A stretch of DNA of 64,000 nucleotides, taken from Aquariibacter albus. Lineage in GTDB: Bacteria; Pseudomonadota; Gammaproteobacteria; Burkholderiales; Burkholderiaceae_C. The stretch lies in contig NZ_JACIVI010000001.1 in the NCBI RefSeq assembly GCF_014145335.1, forward strand, positions 1,240,001 to 1,304,000. Direction: 5' to 3'. Under the pieces are notes generated by a model that was not told where the DNA came from, did no database searches, and was given only the letters and a program-made list of their open reading frames with translations. Shown here one piece after another: positions 34,966-42,365 of this stretch (positions are counted from its first letter, which is position 1; each line of letters opens with the position of its first letter). The position numbers and the translations under genes were made by a program.

Positions 34966-35323
34966 CGGCGTCCTCCCCGTCCGGCCCGTCGATCAGGCTC
35001 AGCCGGCGCGCGGCGATGGCTTGCAGCGCCCGCTCATTGAGGGCCCACACCACGTGCCGTTGGGCGTGGCGGCGGCTGAGGCCGGTCTGCTGGGCCAGCT
35101 GACCAGACGCCTCGGTGCAGCTCAGGCCGGTGTCCAGGAGGCGGCGGGCCGTGTGGCGCAGCTCGGGCAGGTGCAGCTCGCGCCGGGTGACGAAGATGCG
35201 CTGCCCGGCCATGCCGCGCAGGATGGCGCGCAGCCGCGCCTTGCTGACGGTGGCGCCGGGCGTGCGGTCGATCTCCAGCAGCAGCCACTGCAGGGGGGTT
35301 GGGCCGGCGTCTTGAATGGGCAT
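34952..35323 (-). CDS. HTH protein between terminase and head genes (Mor-like)
   Basis: A 123-aa protein. The second half contains a helix-turn-helix-like region (LDTGLSCTEASGQLAQQTGL, SRRHAQRHVVWAL). General shape resembles Mor/C-type phage activators. It could activate late genes, or be a DNA-binding accessory of packaging. It lies between terL and the MuF gene, overlapping the latter by 14 nt. Family assignment is tentative. Confidence 0.5.
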   Translation of the reverse strand: MPIQDAGPTPLQWLLLEIDRTPGATVSKARLRAILRGMAGQRIFVTRRELHLPELRHTARRLLDTGLSCTEASGQLAQQTGLSRRHAQRHVVWALNERALQAIAARRLSLIDGPDGEDADGAT

Positions 35324-35362
35324 CGGGGTGTGGGGCGTGGCGGAGCGTGGCGAGAGGCCGGG

Positions 35363-36775
35363 TCAGAGGCCGGGGACGTTGAAGGTGCTGATGGGGCGGG
35401 CGTCTACGGGGCCCAGCAACTCGCTGAACGCACGGCTCAGCGCGTCGACCTGGTCGTCGAAGGTGCCGTTCGGGAACAGTCTCATCTCCTCGATCAGCGC
35501 GTCGTTCCAAGCTCCCCGCAGCAACAGCACGTTGCCGACGTTGACCTGACTGGCCAGCGGTTCAGCCCGCGTCACCTTGTCGCCCGTCTCGGGGCTGGTG
35601 CGCACCATGTACCCGGCCAGCATCCGCGTGAGCGCCAGCACCTGTGTCTTGCCGGCTTGCCCCGGGTCCTGAGGCAGGCCGATGCGCACCTCGCGCCCGT
35701 CGCGTGCGGCCGTGTTGCGCAGTAGCGCGTCGCGCTCGTCAGGCCCCAGGCGCTCGCGCTCGATGCCCGCAATGACGAAGCGTCCATCGGGCAGCTTTCC
35801 AAGCTTCGCCCCGGCCGTGTAGTCGCCACCGCGGGCCACAGAGGCCAGGTCCCAGGCCCGGCACCAGGTGATGCGGCCCGCCGGCAGTGCGTCGACCACC
35901 TGCAACTGGCCCGGCCGGAACACCCCGCCCTCGAGCGGTGCCGGCCGCTGCCGGTACTGCCCGGCGAAGATGTACGGGCTGGCGCGCTCCATGCGCACCA
36001 GGTCGTCGGCGCTGTGCTTCTCCGGCCACAACGGCGTGCCGTCGTCCTTCCAGGCCGACAGGCAAAGATGCTCCCAGGCCTCGCCGTTGCCGCCGTCCAG
36101 CAGCCAGCCCGCCAGGTCCTGCTGGTGCAGGCGCTGCATGATCAGCACGATGGGCGTGTCCGGGCTGTTCTTGCGGCTCTCCAGCGTGTTCTGGAACCAA
36201 TCGATCACCCCGGCGCGGATCACGTCCGACCGCGCTTCATCGGCCTTGTGCGGGTCGTCGATGACGATCGCCCCTCCAAAGCCCGCCCGGTGCTTGCCAG
36301 CGCCGAAGCCTGTGATCGTGCCGCCAGCGCCTGTGGCGTACATGACACCGCCGGCCGTCGTCGTCCAGTGCGCCCGGGCCTCGCCGGCCAACTCCGTGCC
36401 ACGGAACACCTCGCGGTAATCCTCGTGCTGCAGCAGACTGCGCACAGCCGCGCTGTTGTTGCCGGCCAGCGTGGTGCTGTAGCTGGTGTGGATGAACTCC
36501 GCGTCCGGCACATGGCCCAGCGCCCAGGCGATGAACATCACCACGGCCAACTCCGTCTTCGAGTACCGCGGAGGGATGTTGATGATCAACCGCCGGGACT
36601 CGCCGCGGAACACCCGCATCAGCGCATCGCAGATCAGCCGATGGTGCGGCGCGCGCTGCCAGGCGTAGCCGCGACGGCGCAGGAACATCCAGCGCGCGAA
36701 GAAGTACAGGTCGGCACGGGCCAGCTCGGCGGCGACGAACCGCTGGCGAGGATCATCGAGGCCTGGCAGGCTCAC
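35363..36775 (-). CDS. terL: Terminase large subunit
   Basis: A 470-aa DNA packaging motor and nuclease. The N-terminal ATPase has Walker A-like NIPPRYSKTEL (about residue 67-77), Walker B GAIVIDDPH and a coupling region. The C-terminal RNase H-like nuclease shows CRAWDLA (about 308) and DDQVDALS (about 441). Start is GTG 36775, overlapping the stop of terS (GTGA). The longer open frame upstream is terS read out of phase. Confidence 0.92.
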   Translation of the reverse strand: MSLPGLDDPRQRFVAAELARADLYFFARWMFLRRRGYAWQRAPHHRLICDALMRVFRGESRRLIINIPPRYSKTELAVVMFIAWALGHVPDAEFIHTSYSTTLAGNNSAAVRSLLQHEDYREVFRGTELAGEARAHWTTTAGGVMYATGAGGTITGFGAGKHRAGFGGAIVIDDPHKADEARSDVIRAGVIDWFQNTLESRKNSPDTPIVLIMQRLHQQDLAGWLLDGGNGEAWEHLCLSAWKDDGTPLWPEKHSADDLVRMERASPYIFAGQYRQRPAPLEGGVFRPGQLQVVDALPAGRITWCRAWDLASVARGGDYTAGAKLGKLPDGRFVIAGIERERLGPDERDALLRNTAARDGREVRIGLPQDPGQAGKTQVLALTRMLAGYMVRTSPETGDKVTRAEPLASQVNVGNVLLLRGAWNDALIEEMRLFPNGTFDDQVDALSRAFSELLGPVDARPISTFNVPGL

Positions 36776-37320
36776 ACCTTCCCCGCCATCTCGGCCGCGA
36801 TCTTGCGGAACTCGTCCGGCGTCATGTTGACGGTCTGCACCGGCCCGCCGCCCTTGCCGGTCAGCGCCAGGGAGTCGCGCCACGCACCAACGGTCACATG
36901 CCGGCCGATCAGCTCCATCGACTTCATGCGGTCGGCCAGCTTCACCTTGCGGATGACCCCCACCGACACGCCTTCCTCCCGGATCTCCTCGGTCTCGACA
37001 CCGGCCACAAGGCCGCGGCGCCACACCTCGGGCCACTCCGCCACCGGCTTGAGCGCACCGTCCGGGCCGTACAGGTCCGCCAGGTCCGCGTCCGCCATCG
37101 CCGCCAGGCGCTTAAGGACCCAGTCGGCGTCGATCTGTGTGCGCTGCTGGCGGGCCTCAAGGGCTTCCTGGATGGCTGCGGCAATGACAGGTTTTGACAA
37201 GTTCTCAGCGCCGATCCGATTCGCAACCCGCTCGCTGTAGCCCGCCCGGCGCGCCGCCGCCGCGGCGTTGAGGTCCACCAGGTACTCGGCCACGAAGGCC
37301 TGCTGTTTGGGCGTCAGCAC
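36772..37320 (-). CDS. terS: Terminase small subunit
   Basis: A 182-aa DNA-recognition subunit of the Terminase_2 type. The start LTPKQQAFVAEYLVDLNAAA with AARRAGYSERVANRIG forms the characteristic N-terminal HTH. KLADRMKSMELIGRHV is in the C-terminal half. GTG 37320 has GGAGG 7 nt upstream, which decides the start. It overlaps the upstream gene's stop by 7 nt. Confidence 0.9.
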   Translation of the reverse strand: MLTPKQQAFVAEYLVDLNAAAAARRAGYSERVANRIGAENLSKPVIAAAIQEALEARQQRTQIDADWVLKRLAAMADADLADLYGPDGALKPVAEWPEVWRRGLVAGVETEEIREEGVSVGVIRKVKLADRMKSMELIGRHVTVGAWRDSLALTGKGGGPVQTVNMTPDEFRKIAAEMAGKV

Positions 37321-37898
37321 AGCGCCACCTCCAGCACGTCGAGCACGTGGCTGTTCAGCTCCCGCAGCTCGTCGGGCGTCAGGTCGCAGCGCTGCCGGTC
37401 GTCCTCGCCGGAGGCACCCCACCGACCCAGCCGGGCCGACCAGCTCGGCGAGTAGCGCCGCGTCGGGTCCTTGCCGTCGAAGCACCGGACCACCCGCCCC
37501 GACCAGGCCGCGGTTCCGTGTTCGCCGTACCACGGCCAGGGTTGCACGGCGACGATCAGCCGGCGACCCACCGGCCCCGGGACGGCATCGACGTCGGCCG
37601 TCAGCTTCCGCCACCCATCCCGGTCCACCGGGTTGATCGTCCCTCCCGAACCGGCCCGGTCCGTTCCCGTTTGGCCCTCCCCTACGGGGAGAGGGCCCAA
37701 AGCGGGAAGAACCGGAGTCCCGCAACGTCCCGAAACTTCCCGATTCGGGAACTTCGGGAAGTTTTTTGGTCCCGTTTCGTCCCGATTCGGGAATCTTCGG
37801 GAAAACGGGACACTTCCCGAAGTTCCCGAAACGGGCTTTCGGGAACTTTCAACGGCGGTTTTTTTGCCAATTGGCATTTTTTCGCCCGTTGCCGACAT
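37314..37898 (-). CDS. Unknown protein with structured N-terminal coding region
   Basis: A 194-aa protein coupled to the helicase gene by an ATGA overlap and to terS by a 7-nt overlap. The C-terminal part (GWRKLTADVDAVPGPVGRRL, WPWYGEHGTAAWSG, LTPDELRELNSHV) looks like a folded domain. Residues ~23-60 are low-complexity (PNRDETGPKNFPKFPNREVS) because the DNA there forms a large inverted repeat. No family recognised. The N-terminal part may be shaped by the DNA element rather than by protein function. Confidence 0.65.
   Translation of the reverse strand: MSATGEKMPIGKKTAVESSRKPVSGTSGSVPFSRRFPNRDETGPKNFPKFPNREVSGRCGTPVLPALGPLPVGEGQTGTDRAGSGGTINPVDRDGWRKLTADVDAVPGPVGRRLIVAVQPWPWYGEHGTAAWSGRVVRCFDGKDPTRRYSPSWSARLGRWGASGEDDRQRCDLTPDELRELNSHVLDVLEVALC
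37744..37830. repeat. Large nested inverted repeat, 87 bp
   Basis: Perfect 19-bp outer arms (37744-37762 and 37812-37830) enclose perfect 9-bp arms (GTCCCGTTT 37769-37777, AAACGGGAC 37803-37811) and an inner TCCCGATTCGGGA near-palindrome (37780-37792). TTCGGGAA/TTCCCGAA motifs recur on both strands out to about 37725-37857. It lies about 425 bp upstream of the terS start. Candidate pac/cos or replication-protein site, or RNA control element. Confidence 0.85.
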
Positions 37899-39934
37899 CA
37901 CAGCACCACCACCTTCCCGCCCGAGGTGGACAGCAGATTGCCCCCCACGAGGCTCTGGATCGCGTCCAGGATCCGCTCGCGGCGTCGATCCTTGCTTGCC
38001 TTCTCGTCCTTCGGAACCTCGTTGATCGAGGCCTCGATCAGCTCGCCAGTGGTCACCTCCTCGGCCAAGTCGCACAGGGCCTTGGCGGTGCGCAGCACCA
38101 CGGTCTGCCACGAGCCCTTGGGCTGTGCCTTGCGGGCCTCCTGGGGCACGTGCTGGCCGTGCTGGACCACGCAGCTTGTGATGGCCTCGCCGTCCTCGTC
38201 CTGCCCCAGCGTCACGCTCTGGAGGGTGAAGGGGTACTCCGTGCCCTCACCTTCACCATCCTTCATCTTCGTGACCGTCGCGGCGCGGTACGCGTCCGAG
38301 CGCTCGACCATGATCTCCACGTCCAAGGCGCCTTTGATGCCCGACCAGCCGCGCAGGCCCCGGGAGGTGTCCTTGCCCGCGTGGGCCACCAGCAGCACCA
38401 TCGCCCGCGTGCGCTGGTGCAGCACCTTGCAGTGCGCCAGCGCCCGGCCCATGTCCTCGCCCGCGTTTTCGTTCGCGCCTGGGGTGACTTGGGCCAGGGT
38501 GTCCACCACGACCAGGTCGTAGCGCCCGCAGGCTTCGATGGCCTTGAGCAGGTCGCCGATGTCCTGCTTCTCCAGGAAGTTCGGCGCGTCGCCCAGCACG
38601 TCGATGGCCAGCTCGGCCAGGTCGAGGCCGTGGTGTTCGGCCAGCGCCTGCAGGCGCCGCACCATGCCGCCGGAGCCCTCGGCGGCGATGTAGAGCACCC
38701 GGCCCTGCCGGACCCGATGCCCGCGCCACTCGCGGCCCGTGGCGATGGCCAGCGCCAGGTCGAGCACCAGGAAGCTCTTGCCGCTCCCGGACTCGCCGAA
38801 CACCGCCCCCACCTCGGCCAGCGGCAGCACCCGCTTGACCAGCCACGTCAGTGGCGCACGCTGCGTGAAGGCTGCGGCCTGTGCGATCTTGAACCGCAGC
38901 GCCGGGGCCGGCTTCCCAGCCGCCCCGGCCATCGCCGACACACCCGCCTGGGCTGCGCCGGGCACTTCGGCCCGAGCGTCTTGCCCTTCGGTCACGTCAT
39001 CGAAGTCCTCGGCCGTGGCCACGCGCCTGGCGCGGCCACGGGCCTTCAGGGTGTGCTCCACCCACAGGTACATCAGCGCGCGGTCAGCGTCCTGGCGACG
39101 GTGGTCCAGCGCCACCCCCATCGCGTGGGGGTTGGTCGCCAGAAGGCTCAGCACCTCGTCGGCCGGCAAGCCCGCTGCGAACAGCGCCACCGTCGTCGCG
39201 AACAGCGTTCGGCTGCGGTCCGCACCCGCCTCGCCCTCGGACAAGAAGGCCCGGGCCTGCCAGGGGATCGAAAGGTCCCCGAGCTCCGGCAACAACAGCT
39301 CGTCCACCAAGTCCGGCAGCGGCTCGATCAGCCGCACCACCTCGGCCGATGTGCGCTCGCGTGCGTGGCGCTGCGCCAGGGCCTCCAGCACGCCCGCGGG
39401 GGCTGCCTGCAGGTCCTCGGCCGTGCCCTCCAGTCGATGGCCCGTCAGGGTTAGGAAGCGCGGCTCGTGCCCGCCGTAGACCTCGATGCCGCGCTCGTGG
39501 TTCGTCCAGTCCGCCGGCACCGCCCCCTGCAACATCACCCGCACGCCATGCCCACTGGGGGACCGCTCCGCGTAGCTCGCCGACTCGGCCACCAGCTCGG
39601 CGGCCCACGGCGACAGCGCGCCATCGGGCTCGATGCAGCGATCCAGGTCGAGGCCCACCACGCCGTGCGCGCCCGTCATCAGATAGCCCAGCCCCGCGAA
39701 CAGGTCGGGGCGCGACTGGACCGCAGCCAGCGCCTCGTCGAAAGTCAGCCATCGCTCGGGCTTCGCCGTGCTCAGGCCGTAGCCGGCTGGGGCGCACGGC
39801 ACCTTGTCCCACTTGCCGCGGCGCGGCGCCCAGACCGCCCTCCACGGCGCCCAGCGCCGGTGTTGGCGCAGGGCCAGCGGGATGCCGTCAGGCAGCAGCT
39901 CCAGCAGGGTCGGCCGATCAAGCACCGCGCTCAC
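37898..39934 (-). CDS. Prim-Pol/RepA-like replicative primase-helicase
   Basis: A 678-aa two-domain protein. The N-terminal ~200 residues resemble the phage NrS-1 type Prim-Pol: RWAPWRAVWAPRRGKWDKVP, acidic motif GLDLDRC (about 96) and SPSGHGVRV (about 128). The C-terminal part is a RecA-like hexameric helicase with Walker A FGESGSGKSF (about 380) and Walker B LVVVDTLAQ. It primes and unwinds prophage DNA. GTG start overlaps the upstream small gene. It is transcribed with the packaging genes, apart from the polymerase operon. Confidence 0.85.
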   Translation of the reverse strand: MSAVLDRPTLLELLPDGIPLALRQHRRWAPWRAVWAPRRGKWDKVPCAPAGYGLSTAKPERWLTFDEALAAVQSRPDLFAGLGYLMTGAHGVVGLDLDRCIEPDGALSPWAAELVAESASYAERSPSGHGVRVMLQGAVPADWTNHERGIEVYGGHEPRFLTLTGHRLEGTAEDLQAAPAGVLEALAQRHARERTSAEVVRLIEPLPDLVDELLLPELGDLSIPWQARAFLSEGEAGADRSRTLFATTVALFAAGLPADEVLSLLATNPHAMGVALDHRRQDADRALMYLWVEHTLKARGRARRVATAEDFDDVTEGQDARAEVPGAAQAGVSAMAGAAGKPAPALRFKIAQAAAFTQRAPLTWLVKRVLPLAEVGAVFGESGSGKSFLVLDLALAIATGREWRGHRVRQGRVLYIAAEGSGGMVRRLQALAEHHGLDLAELAIDVLGDAPNFLEKQDIGDLLKAIEACGRYDLVVVDTLAQVTPGANENAGEDMGRALAHCKVLHQRTRAMVLLVAHAGKDTSRGLRGWSGIKGALDVEIMVERSDAYRAATVTKMKDGEGEGTEYPFTLQSVTLGQDEDGEAITSCVVQHGQHVPQEARKAQPKGSWQTVVLRTAKALCDLAEEVTTGELIEASINEVPKDEKASKDRRRERILDAIQSLVGGNLLSTSGGKVVVL

Positions 39935-40137
39935 TCCCTGAAGCTCCCCGCGATTCCCAAGCGCGCCAGGCGGGTAGCCGCTACCTTGAGCGCATGCCCC
40001 TCACCCAGCAACGCCCGCTCGATCAGGTCAGCCGCCAGGGCAGCCTTGTCCGTTCGATGGGCCTCGGCCATCAGCTCCAGCATGGCGTCGGCCTCCTCGG
40101 AAAGCCGGACGTGGGTGGAGTTTTCGCGCTTCGGCAT
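39931..40137 (-). CDS. Small ribbon-helix-helix-like protein
   Basis: A 68-aa protein, STHVRLSEEADAMLELMAEA plus LAADLIERALLG, fitting a ribbon-helix-helix DNA-binding fold. First gene of the leftward operon, overlapping the primase-helicase start by 4 nt. It may autoregulate this operon; a terminator-like hairpin lies just upstream. Confidence 0.6.
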   Translation of the reverse strand: MPKRENSTHVRLSEEADAMLELMAEAHRTDKAALAADLIERALLGEGHALKVAATRLARLGIAGSFRE

Positions 40138-40160
40138 GTAAAGGCCTCAGAAGAAAGAAA

Positions 40161-40185
40161 CCCCAGGGCCGACGAGGCCCCGGGG
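40161..40185 (-). terminator. Leader terminator ahead of the leftward operon
   Basis: A 10-bp stem with one mismatch (CCCCAGGGCC/GGCCCCGGGG, 5-nt loop) followed on the minus strand by TTTCTTTCTT. It lies 24-48 bp upstream of the first gene's start, so leftward transcription entering from the right would stop here unless antiterminated. Confidence 0.5.
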
Positions 40186-40327
40186 CAAACGCGCGCGCGG
40201 GCCTGGGAGGGGGCAAGCCCGCACCGGATAGGCCGGCGCCAGGGCGCACGAGGGAGACAAGGGCGGGCGCCCCGCACCGTGGGAGGATCGAAGTCCCTCA
40301 ACCACGCCCGCCACGGCGGGGGCGCCC

Positions 40328-40816
40328 ATGGACATTTCGCTCGTCACGTCAGCAGCCGGCGCCGTCACGGCCGCCGTCGACATCGGCCGGGGCCTGCTGG
40401 GCATCCGCGATGCCGCCAAGCTCGCGCCGGAGGTGGCCAAGCTCAACGAGACGCTGCTCGACGCCCAGCAGCGTCTCTTCAGCCTCACGGCTGCCCTGCT
40501 CGCGCTGCAGCAGCAGCACTTCGAGACAGCCCAGAAACTGAGAGAAGCAGAAGACGCCCTCGCGCAGCGCTCGGGATACACGATGGTCGAACTCGCTCCC
40601 GGGCATGTCGCGTACCGGGTAGATCAGCGGCCAGCACTGGCCGGGCCCGGCGGTCCAGTCCCTGCGCAGCCGCAGCACTACCTCTGCCAGCCGTGCCTGG
40701 ACATCCGTCGCCACCGCTCGGCGCTGCATGTCAGGGGCGCCGGAGCCAGGTGCCCCGAGTGCAAGACCAGCATCGGCATGAGCGGCTTCGCTGCGCTCAG
40801 CGTGCCGGGTTTGTGA
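40328..40816 (+). CDS. Coiled-coil protein with C-terminal zinc-ribbon-like motif
   Basis: A 162-aa protein. An amphipathic start (MDISLVTSAAGAVTAAVDIG) is followed by a coiled coil (about 35-85, LNETLLDAQQRLFSLTAALL). The C-terminal region has cysteine pairs YLCQPCLDI and ARCPECKTS that could bind zinc. Divergent from the primase operon. Found next to similar unknown genes in other prophages; function unknown. Confidence 0.6.
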   Translation: MDISLVTSAAGAVTAAVDIGRGLLGIRDAAKLAPEVAKLNETLLDAQQRLFSLTAALLALQQQHFETAQKLREAEDALAQRSGYTMVELAPGHVAYRVDQRPALAGPGGPVPAQPQHYLCQPCLDIRRHRSALHVRGAGARCPECKTSIGMSGFAALSVPGL

Positions 40817-40870
40817 TGCTTCGATCACGCCGCCTCCCGCTGCGCAGGCCCACCCCCAAGGGATAGCCCC

Positions 40871-41377
40871 ATGCTCGACCGAGCCCTGCAAAAGCTCATC
40901 CTCGAAACCCTGGCATCCGCATACCCGGAAGGCGAGTTCGACCTGCCTGCCGCAATTGAAGCTGCCGGACACCCGCGCCCGGACGATCGGGCCCTGCTGG
41001 TCAACACCCAGTACCTGGCCGAGCACGAGCTGCTTGAAAGCGGGTACCAGCGGCGCGGCTGCATCGGCGACAACAGCTTCATGCCCATGGGCGAAAGCGT
41101 CATCACTGCACGCGGGCTGGACTTCCTGGCCGACGACGGCGGCCTGGGCGCCATCCTGGGCGTCGTCACCATGCGCCTCGACAGCGACACCCTCCGGGCC
41201 TTGCTGGCAGAGCGCGTCGACGCCACCGACCTTCCGGCCGCCGAGAAATCGCGCATCAAGGCAGCTCTCCTTGGGCTGGGCAAAGAGGCTTGGTCTGAAG
41301 CAGCCAGACGTCTGGTGTGCGAGGGGCTGGATCGCTGGCCGGAAGCACTTTCGTGGCTGCAAACCTTGCGCGGTTGA
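40871..41377 (+). CDS. Phage protein with winged-helix-like N-terminus
   Basis: A 168-aa protein. Residues 1-85 (LQKLILETLASAYPEGEFDL, YLAEHELLES, GESVITARGLDFLADDGG) have the pattern of a winged helix. The rest is helical. It may be a regulator of the switch region. The last 120 nt overlap an opposite-strand gene. Confidence 0.65.
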   Translation: MLDRALQKLILETLASAYPEGEFDLPAAIEAAGHPRPDDRALLVNTQYLAEHELLESGYQRRGCIGDNSFMPMGESVITARGLDFLADDGGLGAILGVVTMRLDSDTLRALLAERVDATDLPAAEKSRIKAALLGLGKEAWSEAARRLVCEGLDRWPEALSWLQTLRG

Positions 41378-41582
41378 ACAGCACGCCGGCCGGGGTGAAG
41401 AACGTGTCCGCACCCGCCACACGCAGCCAGAAGCCCGTGGGCATCACCCGCATGGCCTCGGCGCCGGTGAGCCAGATCGAAAGCTCGAAGCCCTGCGGCA
41501 CGCCGTCCAGGCTCACCTCGGCCATGCCGCAGGTGCCGCCCACCAGGGCCAGCTCGGGCAGGGGTTCACGCTGCAGCATCAC
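41256..41582 (-). CDS. Small phage protein, 3' end overlapping an opposite gene
   Basis: A 108-aa frame. The first ~75 residues look genuine (AEVSLDGVPQGFELSIWLTG, MRVMPTGFWLRVAGAD). The last ~35 are antisense to the 40871 gene and may be an accidental extension after loss of an original stop. Start could be 41582 or 41579. Likely cotranscribed with the Cro-like gene. Confidence 0.5.
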   Translation of the reverse strand: MMLQREPLPELALVGGTCGMAEVSLDGVPQGFELSIWLTGAEAMRVMPTGFWLRVAGADTFFTPAGVLFNRARFAATKVLPASDPAPRTPDVWLLQTKPLCPAQGELP

Positions 41583-41609
41583 GCCGCTCCTTCTTCGTGG
41601 TGAACGGGT

Positions 41610-41674
41610 GGCCGTGGCTCACCTGCTGAGAACGGGAGTTCCTCAACGCACCGCCCTCAGCAAGGGCCACGGCC
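41610..41674. repeat. Long inverted repeat before a small gene
   Basis: GGCCGTGGC...GCTGAG (41610-41630) pairs with CTCAGC...GCCACGGCC (41656-41674), leaving a loop of about 25 nt. The right arm ends exactly at the ATG of the next plus-strand gene. Could be a translation-controlling hairpin or part of a small RNA. Confidence 0.65.
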
Positions 41675-41860
41675 ATGGAAAACGAAGTCGCACGAGCAGA
41701 AGCACAGCGGGAGGCGGATCGCCTGCTGGAGCTGCTGATCAAGCACCAGCCCGGCCTGATCAAGTCGGCCGGGCTGGCCGAGGAGGACGCTGCGGGGATC
41801 GCGAAATTCATCGAGCACCTGCGCCGCGCGCTTCGGCAGCAAGCCGCTGGGCGCGGTTGA
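41675..41860 (+). CDS. Small helical protein
   Basis: A 61-aa charged, helical protein (ENEVARAEAQREADRLLELL, IAKFIEHLRRALRQQA). The start is in the base of a hairpin and has only weak AAGGG upstream. Its 3' end overlaps an opposite-strand small gene. Coding is plausible but not certain. Confidence 0.45.
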   Translation: MENEVARAEAQREADRLLELLIKHQPGLIKSAGLAEEDAAGIAKFIEHLRRALRQQAAGRG

Positions 41861-42017
41861 TCGCCGCCAGGAGCAGCACCATGCTCTCGACCTGGCCGAT
41901 GCTCAACACCTCGCCGTGCCGCGCTGCGTCGAGCACGGCGAGCCGCACCTCTGACCACATGACGCTTGGCAGGTCGTGCTGCGCCAGCCGGGCAGCCCAG
42001 TCGGTCTCTGCGCTCAC
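41808..42017 (-). CDS. Small protein coupled to the Cro/YdaS-like gene
   Basis: A 69-aa helical protein (WAARLAQHDLPSVMWSEVRL, GEVLSIGQVESMVLLLAAIN), starting in an ATGA overlap with the Cro-like gene. That coupling is the main evidence. It may be an early regulator or the YdaT-like partner; no motif decides. Confidence 0.55.
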   Translation of the reverse strand: MSAETDWAARLAQHDLPSVMWSEVRLAVLDAARHGEVLSIGQVESMVLLLAAINRAQRLAAEARGAGAR

Positions 42018-42283
42018 GCTGCCTCCTTATGCGCCTTCGGCGCGGCCACGTCGATCAAGGGGCGGCCCTCGGGGTGCGGCCAGTCGGCGTCGGGCACGCG
42101 GTGCCAGCGCACGTCCGGGCGCAGTTCCTCGCAGCTCACGCGGCCGGAGGTGGCGCGTTCGATGGCGGGGCAGCGGTCGACCGGCGTCGGCCGTCGGCCG
42201 GTCAGGCACTGGTAGAGGTACTGGTCGTGTATCCCCACGGCAGTGGCCACGGCAGCACGCTCAGAGGGCGTCAAGGCGTTCAT
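42014..42283 (-). CDS. Cro/YdaS-like regulator
   Basis: An 89-aa DNA-binding protein of the YdaS/Cro-like family (NALTPSERAAVATAVGIHDQ, YLYQCLTGRRPTPVDRCPAI). It is divergent from the CI-like gene over an 82-bp operator region, as in a classic genetic switch. ATG 42283 is preferred over GTG 42292, which would overlap the operator. Confidence 0.8.
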   Translation of the reverse strand: MNALTPSERAAVATAVGIHDQYLYQCLTGRRPTPVDRCPAIERATSGRVSCEELRPDVRWHRVPDADWPHPEGRPLIDVAAPKAHKEAA

Positions 42284-42292
42284 GCCGCTCAC

Positions 42293-42354
42293 TCTAACGA
42301 AACGTTAGAAGCCAGGCAAGCGAAACGAACTGGAGACGACTAGCTAAAAGCTAG
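42293..42354. promoter_or_regulatory. Switch operator region with palindromic sites
   Basis: Site 1 is the perfect palindrome TCTAACG-AAA-CGTTAGA (42293-42309). Site 2 is an imperfect copy around CGAAACG (42317-42331). Site 3 is the perfect palindrome CTAGCT-AAA-AGCTAG (42340-42354). They fill the gap between divergent Cro-like and CI-like genes and have similar spacing, about 23 bp between centres. Two close relatives of site 1 recur at 47787-47827. Confidence 0.8.
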
Positions 42355-42365
42355 AGGATCGAAGG

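Noticed and set aside
41566..41958. 130-codon minus-strand frame in the switch region
   Set aside because: Crosses a hairpin and two better-supported small genes, with low-complexity Arg/Ala/Ser sequence.
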